Below, in pieces: positions 17,152 through 23,747 of a DNA stretch of 44,283 bases. This stretch comes from Nonomuraea indica. GTDB lineage: Bacteria > Actinomycetota > Actinomycetes > Streptosporangiales > Streptosporangiaceae. How positions within the stretch are numbered: position 1 is the first letter of the stretch; each line of letters begins with the position of its first letter. The DNA is taken from positions 296,892-341,174 of the forward strand of contig NZ_KZ559466.1 in NCBI RefSeq assembly GCF_002850745.1, written 5' to 3'. The notes under the pieces are model-generated. The model searched no databases. It saw only the letters and a program-made list of their open reading frames with translations, and was not told the DNA's origin. Made by a program: the position numbers and the translations under genes.

Positions 17152-17504
17152 AGCGTCGCCCTCGGGAACGCCTGAAGGCGTTCCTTGCCGATCGGCTTGT
17201 GGCACGATTCGCACACTCCATAGGTCCCTGCGTCGATCCTGGCGATCGCACGTTCGTTCTGCGCGAGCAGGTCGCGCGCATTCAGGGTAAGGGCGATCTC
17301 GCGTTCGCGCTCGTACGTCTTGGCGCCGGCGTCCGCCTGGTCGTCCCCCGCTCCCTGGGTGACGTCACCTGAGGCTATCTCCATCTCGTGACGCAGGATG
17401 TCGGCGTTGAGCTCGTCGATCTCCTGCTGCAGGACGCCGCGTACCTCGGCCAGCTCCTCGTCGGACCACATCGCGGGTGTAGCGGTCTGCGTGACTGCCG
17501 TCAT
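17115..17504 (-). CDS. TraR/DksA family zinc-finger protein
   Basis: 129 residues. The N-terminal half is helical and acidic (WSDEELAEVRGVLQQEIDELNADILRHE), fitting the DksA coiled coil. The C-terminus holds a four-Cys zinc finger, C98-x2-C101-x17-C119-x2-C122, within GVCESCHKPIGKERL and TLCVTC. DksA-like proteins bind RNA polymerase through the secondary channel; the actinobacterial members are smaller and less studied, so role is inferred. GGAGG lies 5 bases before the ATG. First gene of the lspA operon, overlapping lspA, and divergent from ileS. Confidence 0.9.
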   Translation of the reverse strand: MTAVTQTATPAMWSDEELAEVRGVLQQEIDELNADILRHEMEIASGDVTQGAGDDQADAGAKTYEREREIALTLNARDLLAQNERAIARIDAGTYGVCESCHKPIGKERLQAFPRATLCVTCKQKEERR

Positions 17505-17762
17505 GGCTGCCTCCCTGGTGACAAGGCCGCTGATCTCAAGGCCTGAATGGTGCGGGCAGCTTAGGTGCCCCTATAACAGAGCGGCAAACGACCCACCGGC
17601 CGGTTTACCTCTCCCGTACTATCCAGTCGCGCCCGTTCAACTCCTGCCGAGCCCAAGTCCATTCCCCAACTTGGTCGCCGTTTACGAGTTGCCGACCGGA
17701 GCGAGGACGCTCACCGGCGAAACCCGGAAGCCTTACGTCCTGCTCTGCGTTAAGGTGTGAAG

Positions 17763-17968
17763 CACTGCAAGGCGTTGATGGGGCCCTCGGTTGTGAGGGA
17801 TATCACCCCGGAGCCGCCGGAAGAACGGCTCTGCGGAGCTCACTAGACCCGGCAGCAGGCCCGAACGAAGTGGGTCTCGGTCTCCCGAGGCCAAGAAGGG
17901 TGGTACCGCGGAGCCGTGTCCGGCTTCGTCCCTTCGCGCCGATCTGTCGCCCAGTGACCGCGTGGAGG
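17763..17968 (+). ncRNA. T-box riboswitch of ileS (translational type)
   Basis: The T-box core AGGGTGGTACCGCGG lies at 17897-17911, flanked by AAGGG (17896-17900) and CCCTT (17930-17934), which close the antisequestrator helix, with the GAGCCG-TGTC-CGGCTTC hairpin inside. Upstream is a very short Stem I: CCCTC (17784-17788) pairs with GAGGG (17795-17799), enclosed by GGGG/CCCC, and the 3' side of the loop has ATC at 17802-17804, the Ile specifier codon. No T-run terminator follows; instead GGAGG at 17964-17968, 10 bases before the ileS ATG, would be sequestered. Uncharged tRNA-Ile should open translation of ileS. The 5' end is estimated from a -10-like TAAGGT at 17751-17756. The rest of the 17505-17978 gap (17505-17750) shows no gene. 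Confidence 0.9.
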
Positions 17969-17978
17969 CTCGCCCGAG

Positions 17979-20900
17979 ATGTCGTCCCCTACTTTCCGCT
18001 CTCTTCCCGCGCAGGTCGACCTGCCCGCGCTCGAGCGCGAGGTCCTCGACCGGTGGCGGGACGGGAAGATCTTCGAGCGCTCCGTCGAACAGAACGACGG
18101 CAACCCCGCCTGGGTCTTCTACGAGGGCCCGCCCACCGCCAACGGCCTGCCCGGCGTCCACCACGTCGAGGCCCGCGTCTTCAAGGACATCTTCCCCCGC
18201 TACAAGTCGATGCGGGGCTTCAGCGTGCCGCGCAAGGCCGGCTGGGACTGTCACGGCCTGCCGGTCGAGGTCGGCGTCGAGAAGGAGCTCGGCCTCTCCG
18301 GCAAGAAGGACATCGAGGCGTACGGCATCGCCGAGTTCAACGCCCGGTGCCGTGAGTCGGTGCTGCGGCACGTCGACGCGTTCGAGCAGATGACCGAGCG
18401 GATGGGCTACTGGATCGACCTGTCGACCGCCTACCGCACCATGGACCCGTCCTACGTCGAGTCGGTGTGGTGGTCGCTGAAGGTCATCTTCGACAAGGGC
18501 CTGCTGTTCCGCGACTTCCGCATCACGCCGTACTGCCCCCGCTGCGGCACCGGCCTGTCCGACCACGAGCTCGGCCAGCCGGGCGGCTACGAGACCGTCT
18601 CCAGCCCGTCGGTCTACGTCCGCATGCCCGCCACCTCCGGGCGGCTCGCCGAACTGGGCGCCTCCCTGCTGATCTGGACGACGACGCCGTGGACGCTGGT
18701 GTCCAACACCGCGGTGGCCGTACACCCCGAGGTGACCTACGTGGCGGCGCGCACCGCCGACGGCGAGGTGCTGGTGGTGGCCGAGCCGCTGCTGCACGTG
18801 CTGGGCGAGGGCGCCGCCGAGGTGGCCCGGTTCACCGGGCGGGAGCTGGAGCACACCACCTACACCCGGCCGTTCGAGCTGGTCGACATCCCGGACGCCC
18901 ACCACGTGGTGCTCGGCGACTACGTGACCGTCGAGGACGGCACCGGCCTGGTGCACCAGGCTCCGGCGTTCGGCGCCGACGACATGGCGGTGATCAAGCA
19001 GTACGGCCTGCCGGTCGTCAACCCGATCGGCCACGACGGGCGCTTCCACGACGACGTGCCCATGGTCGGCGGCATGTTCTTCAAGGACGCCGACGAGACG
19101 CTGACCGACGACCTGCGGGCGCGCGGGCTGCTGTTCCGCGGCGGTCACTTCGAGCACAGCTACCCGCACTGCTGGCGCTGCCACACGCCGCTGCTCTACT
19201 ACGCGCTGCCGTCCTGGTACATCCGCACCACCGCGGTCAAGGACGCGATGCTGGCGGAGAACGCCAGGACCAACTGGTTCCCCGACACGATCAAGTGGGG
19301 CCGGTTCGGCGAGTGGCTGCGCAACAACGTCGACTGGTCGCTGTCCCGCTCGCGCTACTGGGGCACACCGCTGCCGTTGTGGGTGTGCTCGGCCGACGAG
19401 ACCCATGTGACGTGCGTCGGCTCCCTGGAGGAGCTGGGCCGCCTGGCAGGGCGCGACGTGTCGGCGCTCGACCCGCACCGCCCGTACGTGGACGATGTCA
19501 CCTTCGGCTGCCCGCAGTGCGGGGAGACGGCCGTGCGGGTGCCCGACGTGATCGACGCCTGGTACGACTCGGGGTCCATGCCGTTCGCCCAGTGGGGCGC
19601 CCGCGGCAAGCCCGAGGGGGTCTACCCGGCGCAGTTCATCTGCGAGGCGACCGACCAGACGCGCGGCTGGTTCTACTCGCTGATGGCGGTCGGCACGCTG
19701 GTGTTCGGCCAGTCCTCCTACGAGAACGTGCTGTGCCTCGGTCTCATCCTGGCCGAGGACGGCCGCAAGATGAGCAAGCACCTCGGCAACGTGCTGGAGC
19801 CCATCTCGCTGATGGACGAGCACGGCGCCGACGCGCTGCGCTGGTTCATGGCCTGCTCCGGCTCGCCGTGGTCGGCCCGGCGGGTGGGACACCACGCGCT
19901 GGAGGAGATCGTCCGCAAGGTCCTGCTGACCTACTGGAACACCGCGTCGTTCTTCACCCTCTACGCCGGCGCGGAGTCGTGGTCGCCCGCGATGCTGGCC
20001 GACGCCCCGCCCGCGGCCGAGCGGCCGCTGCTCGACCGGTGGGCGCTGGCCGAGCTGCACCGCACGGTGGCGGAGGTGACGGCGTCGCTGGACGAGTACG
20101 ACACGCAGCGGGCCGGCCGCCGGCTCGCCGAGTTCCTCGACGACCTGTCCAACTGGTACGTGCGCCGCTCCCGCCGCCGCTTCTGGCAGGGTTCGCGCGA
20201 GGCGTTCGCCACGCTGTACGAGTGCCTGGAGACGGTGACCCGGCTGATGTCGCCGATCGCGCCGTTCGTCACCGACTACCTGTGGGACGTGCTGCGCTCC
20301 CCCGAGGCGCCGTCGTCGGTGCACCTGACCTCGTGGCCGCGGACCCGCGAGGACCTGCTCGACCCGGTGCTGTCGGAGCAGATGGCGCTGGTGCGCCGCC
20401 TGGTGGAGCTGGGCCGCTCGGCGCGCGCGACGTCCGGCGTCAAGACCCGCCAGCCGCTGCGCCGGGCACTCGTGGGCGCGCACGGCTGGCCGTCGCTGCC
20501 GGGCGAGCTGCGCGATCTCATCGCCGACGAGCTGAACGTGCAGGCCCTGGAGGACATGTCGGGCTTCAGCGCCGACCTCGTGTCCTACACGGTCAAGCCG
20601 AACTTCCGGGCGCTCGGCAAGCGGTTCGGCTCGCAGACCAAGCTGGTGGCCGCCGCGGTGGCCGCGGCCGACCCGGCCTCCCTCGCCCCGACCCTGCGCT
20701 CCGGCGGCACGGTGACGGTCGAGGCGGCCGACCTCGGTCCGGTCACGCTCGGCGCCGACGACGTGATCGTCACCGAGCACCCCAGGTCCGGCTGGGCGGT
20801 GGAGACGGGCGCCGTCGACACGGGCACCGGCGAGACGGTCGCGCTCGACCTGGAGCTGACCGACGAGCTGCGCCGCGCGGGGCTGCTGCGCGAGGTCATC

Positions 20901-21125
20901 CGCCTGGTGCAGGAGGCCCGCAAGGCCACCGGCCTGTCGATCACCGACCGGATCGACCTGTGGTGGACCGCCACCAATGCCGACCTGGCGCAGGCGCTCG
21001 CCTCGGCCGGTGCGCTGGTGGCCGAGGAGGTGCTGGCCGCGTCCGTCGCCGAGGGCAGCCGGCCGGACCTGCCCGTGCACACCGACGCGGACCTGGGGCT
21101 GACCTTCCAGCTCCGGCGCGCCTGA
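17979..21125 (+). CDS. ileS: Isoleucyl-tRNA synthetase, type 2, with GVHH signature
   Basis: 1048 residues. Class I synthetase charging tRNA-Ile with isoleucine. The N-terminal Rossmann domain has the type-2 (eukaryote-like) motif GPPTANGLPGVHHVEARVFKD; the normal HxGH signature appears as GVHH (residues 59-62). GWDCHGLPVEVGVEKELGL follows, then the CP1 editing domain (TTTPWTLVSNTAVAVHP, DYVTVEDGTGLVHQAP, FGADD), and DGRKMSKHLGN (KMSKH at 597-601). The anticodon-binding helical domain and a type-2 C-terminal extension complete it. GGAGG lies 10 bases before the ATG within the T-box control region. A strong hairpin follows its stop. Type-2 enzymes are known to be less sensitive to mupirocin. 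Confidence 0.98.
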   Translation: MSSPTFRSLPAQVDLPALEREVLDRWRDGKIFERSVEQNDGNPAWVFYEGPPTANGLPGVHHVEARVFKDIFPRYKSMRGFSVPRKAGWDCHGLPVEVGVEKELGLSGKKDIEAYGIAEFNARCRESVLRHVDAFEQMTERMGYWIDLSTAYRTMDPSYVESVWWSLKVIFDKGLLFRDFRITPYCPRCGTGLSDHELGQPGGYETVSSPSVYVRMPATSGRLAELGASLLIWTTTPWTLVSNTAVAVHPEVTYVAARTADGEVLVVAEPLLHVLGEGAAEVARFTGRELEHTTYTRPFELVDIPDAHHVVLGDYVTVEDGTGLVHQAPAFGADDMAVIKQYGLPVVNPIGHDGRFHDDVPMVGGMFFKDADETLTDDLRARGLLFRGGHFEHSYPHCWRCHTPLLYYALPSWYIRTTAVKDAMLAENARTNWFPDTIKWGRFGEWLRNNVDWSLSRSRYWGTPLPLWVCSADETHVTCVGSLEELGRLAGRDVSALDPHRPYVDDVTFGCPQCGETAVRVPDVIDAWYDSGSMPFAQWGARGKPEGVYPAQFICEATDQTRGWFYSLMAVGTLVFGQSSYENVLCLGLILAEDGRKMSKHLGNVLEPISLMDEHGADALRWFMACSGSPWSARRVGHHALEEIVRKVLLTYWNTASFFTLYAGAESWSPAMLADAPPAAERPLLDRWALAELHRTVAEVTASLDEYDTQRAGRRLAEFLDDLSNWYVRRSRRRFWQGSREAFATLYECLETVTRLMSPIAPFVTDYLWDVLRSPEAPSSVHLTSWPRTREDLLDPVLSEQMALVRRLVELGRSARATSGVKTRQPLRRALVGAHGWPSLPGELRDLIADELNVQALEDMSGFSADLVSYTVKPNFRALGKRFGSQTKLVAAAVAAADPASLAPTLRSGGTVTVEAADLGPVTLGADDVIVTEHPRSGWAVETGAVDTGTGETVALDLELTDELRRAGLLREVIRLVQEARKATGLSITDRIDLWWTATNADLAQALASAGALVAEEVLAASVAEGSRPDLPVHTDADLGLTFQLRRA

Positions 21126-21129
21126 CCCG

Positions 21130-21165
21130 CCGGGGGCGGGGCGCCGCGCGGCGCCCCGCCCCCGG
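21130..21165. terminator. 17-bp hairpin between ileS and the UvrA-like gene
   Basis: CCGGGGGCGGGGCGCCG (21130-21146) and its exact complement (21149-21165) flank a 2-base centre. It starts 5 bases after the ileS stop and ends 3 bases before the end of the convergent UvrA-like gene, so it can serve both. Confidence 0.85.
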
Positions 21166-21168
21166 CTG

Positions 21169-23427
21169 TCACGTTCGGCCGGCCGGTACGGCGTGCCGCA
21201 GGTGCTCGGCCGTGACGGAGCCCTGAGCGGTGAGCAGCCGGGCCGGCGTCCCCTCGAAGACGACCCGGCCGCCGTGCCTGCCGCCGCCGGGCCCCATGTC
21301 GATCACCCAGTCGGCCCGCTTGACCACCTCCAGGTCGTGCTCGACGACGATGACCGTGTTGCCCCGGTCCACGAGGCGGTCGAGCAGGTCCATGAGGGTG
21401 TCGACGTCGGCCGCGTGCAGGCCGGTCGTGGGCTCGTCCAGGACGTACACGCTGCCCGTCCGGTGCAGCTCTCCCGCCAGCTTGAGCCGCTGGCGCTCCC
21501 CGCCCGACAGCGAGCTCGTGGGCCGGCCGAGCGTCAGGTAGCCGAGCCCCACCTCCACCAGGGTGCGCAGCCGGGCGTTGACCGCCTTCTCCGGGAAGAA
21601 CTCCACGGCCTGCTCCGCCGTGAGCGCCAGGACGTCCACGATGGTCCTGCCGCGCAGCGTGTGCCGCAGCGCCTGCGGGTTGTACCTGCTGCCCCCGCAC
21701 GCCTCGCACACCCGGGTGACCGGGTCCATGAACGCCAGGTCGGTGTGGATCTCCCCGCGTCCCTCGCACAGCGGGCAGGCCCCGGCCGAGTTGTAGCTGA
21801 ACAGGCCGGGATCGACGCCGCCGGCCTTGGCGAACAGCGTGCGAACAGGGTCGAGAACGCCCAGGAACGACGCCGGGCTGGACCGGGCCGAGACGCCGAT
21901 CGCCCCCTGGTCGACCACCACCGCCTCGGGGTGCTCCTGGGCGAACACCTCTCCGACGAGGGTCGACTTGCCCGACCCGGCCACGCCCGTGACGCAGGTG
22001 AGCACGCCTGTGGGCAGATCCACGGTGACGTCGTCGAGGTTGTGCAGGCGCGCGCCCGCGACGCGCAGCGCCCCCGTCGGCCGGCGGAAGCCGTCCTTGA
22101 CCGGGGTCCGGCGGGCCAGGTGGCGCCCCGTGACGGTGGCCGCCCGCCTGAGCCCGGCCACGGGACCCTGGTAGACGACCCGGCCGCCGTGAACGCCCGG
22201 CCCGGGCCCCATGTCGATCACCTGGTCCGCCACCGCGATCACATCGGGGTCGTGCTCCACGACCAGCACGGTGTTGCCCTTGTCGCACAGGGCTCGCAGC
22301 AGGCCGTTCAGCCGTCCCACGTCGCGGGGATGCAGGCCGGCGCTGGGTTCGTCGAAGACGTAGGTCATGCCGGTCAGCGCCGAGCCGAGGTGGCGGACCA
22401 TCTTCAGCCGCTGCGCCTCCCCGCCCGACAGCGTGGAGGTCTCGCGCTCCAGGGCCAGGTAGCCGAGCCCCATCCGCTCCACCCGGCGCAGCGACGCGGC
22501 CGCGGTGGCGGCGACCGGGTTGTCCTGGCCGTCGAGGACGCCGATGAGGTCGGTGACCTCCATCCGCGCGTAGTCGGCGATGGTGTGCGGGCCGATCGTC
22601 GTGCGCAGGGCCGCCTCGTTCAGCCGGGCGCCCCCGCAGGCCGCGCAGGTGGCCTCGACGACGCACGCCCGCACCGCCTCGCGGGTCCTCGCGGCGAGCC
22701 CGGACAGGTCACGCCTGAGATAGAGGCGGGTGAAGCGGTTCACCACGCCTTCGTAGTCGACCTTGTTGAGGGTGCCGTTCTTGCCGTGGACGTCGACCTT
22801 GAAGCCCTTGCCGTGCAGGAGCAGCTCGCGTTCCGCGGGGGTGTAGTCCCTGACCGGCTTGGCGGGGTCGAACGTGCCGGAGCGGGCGTAGATCTGCCAC
22901 TGCCAGGTGCCCACCCCGAACATCGGGAACCTGATCGCGCCCTCCTCCAGCGACCTGTCCTCGTCGAGGAACGCGTCGAGGTCCAGCCGGACGGCCCTGC
23001 CCAGGCCGTCGCATGCCGGGCACATCCCGGCCGGGTCGTTGAAGGAGTAGGCGTACGAGTATCCCGCGCTCGGCGTGCCGTACCGGGAGAACAGCACGCG
23101 CAGGACCGGGAAGATGTCGGTCATGGTCCCGACGGTCGAGCGGGCGTTGCCCCCGACGGGCTTCTGGTCGACGACGACGGCGGCGCCGAGGTTGGCCAGG
23201 TCGTCCACCTCCGGCTTCTCGTAGGCCGGAAGGCGGTTGCGGACGAACCAGCTGAAGGTCTCGTTGAGCTGACGCTGCGACTCCACGGCCACGGTGTCGA
23301 AGACGAGCGACGACTTGCCCGAGCCGGAGACGCCGGTGAAGACGACCAGGCGGTTCTTGGGGATGCTCAGATCGACGTTGCGGAGGTTGTTGACGCGGGC
23401 GCCGCGGATCTCGATGCATTCCGACAT
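21169..23427 (-). CDS. Short UvrA-like ABC ATPase (drug-resistance / UvrA2 type)
   Basis: 752 residues against about 950 for repair UvrA. Two ABC modules are visible: Walker A GVSGSGKSS (about 32-40), signature LSGGEAQRLK, Walker B VFDEPSAGLHP; then GVAGSGKST, LSGGERQRLK, VLDEPTTGLHA. Zinc-binding CxxC pairs occur in CPACDGLG, CAACGG, CPLCEGRG and CEACGG. The region between first Walker A and first zinc module is shortened, so the UvrB-binding and part of the DNA-binding insertion appear missing. Proteins of this kind (UvrA2, DrrC) are linked to resistance to DNA-binding drugs rather than to UvrABC excision. The ATG at 23427 has no clear ribosome site; a palindrome lies just upstream. Cytoplasmic, monocistronic. 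Confidence 0.9.
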   Translation of the reverse strand: MSECIEIRGARVNNLRNVDLSIPKNRLVVFTGVSGSGKSSLVFDTVAVESQRQLNETFSWFVRNRLPAYEKPEVDDLANLGAAVVVDQKPVGGNARSTVGTMTDIFPVLRVLFSRYGTPSAGYSYAYSFNDPAGMCPACDGLGRAVRLDLDAFLDEDRSLEEGAIRFPMFGVGTWQWQIYARSGTFDPAKPVRDYTPAERELLLHGKGFKVDVHGKNGTLNKVDYEGVVNRFTRLYLRRDLSGLAARTREAVRACVVEATCAACGGARLNEAALRTTIGPHTIADYARMEVTDLIGVLDGQDNPVAATAAASLRRVERMGLGYLALERETSTLSGGEAQRLKMVRHLGSALTGMTYVFDEPSAGLHPRDVGRLNGLLRALCDKGNTVLVVEHDPDVIAVADQVIDMGPGPGVHGGRVVYQGPVAGLRRAATVTGRHLARRTPVKDGFRRPTGALRVAGARLHNLDDVTVDLPTGVLTCVTGVAGSGKSTLVGEVFAQEHPEAVVVDQGAIGVSARSSPASFLGVLDPVRTLFAKAGGVDPGLFSYNSAGACPLCEGRGEIHTDLAFMDPVTRVCEACGGSRYNPQALRHTLRGRTIVDVLALTAEQAVEFFPEKAVNARLRTLVEVGLGYLTLGRPTSSLSGGERQRLKLAGELHRTGSVYVLDEPTTGLHAADVDTLMDLLDRLVDRGNTVIVVEHDLEVVKRADWVIDMGPGGGRHGGRVVFEGTPARLLTAQGSVTAEHLRHAVPAGRT

Positions 23428-23432
23428 ACGCA

Positions 23433-23448
23433 GTACGGTACATCGTAC
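23433..23448. promoter_or_regulatory. Candidate operator before the UvrA-like gene
   Basis: GTACG-GTACAT-CGTAC has perfect 5-bp inverted arms and an AT-rich centre for this genome. It ends 6 bases before the ATG of the UvrA-like gene and would overlap its promoter, as TetR-type operators do. No regulator gene is adjacent. Confidence 0.45.
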
Positions 23449-23632
23449 GACTCAGGCCGTGCGACCGTCACAGCTCGCTACCGTCCCGCGGGAGCGCACC
23501 TTCCTGGGTGCGCGGCTGATCGTGTTCCCGGCCACCCGCCGATGTCGGCGGCGATCGGCGGCCTCGCGGCTCGACGGCCGGATGAAGCGCCGTGATCGCG
23601 CGATGCGCTCTGGCCCCGCGCGAGGCGAGCCG

Positions 23633-23715
23633 CCCGGTGAGCGGCCCGGTGAGCGGCCCGGTGAGCGGCCCGGTCCCGTGGTCGGCGGCCCGGGATCGAC
23701 GCCACCGGGCCGCTC
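23633..23715 (-). terminator. Repeat hairpin behind the 782-residue membrane protein gene
   Basis: CCCGGTGAGCGG repeats four times in tandem (23633-23680, then CCCGGT). The 12-base GAGCGGCCCGGT at 23675-23686 is the exact complement of ACCGGGCCGCTC at 23704-23715, and the other copies offer alternative partners. In minus-strand RNA the single arm comes first, starting 32 bases past the gene's stop, so it could fold in several registers as a terminator. I see no gene in 23428-23747. Confidence 0.6.
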
Positions 23716-23747
23716 GCTCCACCTGCCGATCGGGCCTCTCGCGGCTG

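Noticed and set aside
17733..21080. A 1115-codon minus-strand open frame opposite ileS
   Set aside because: Antisense shadow of ileS; Arg/Gly/His-rich, no motif; crosses the T-box.
21169..23427. Annotation as the excision-repair uvrA
   Set aside because: About 200 residues shorter than UvrA1 with the UvrB-binding region reduced, and no uvrB or uvrC nearby.
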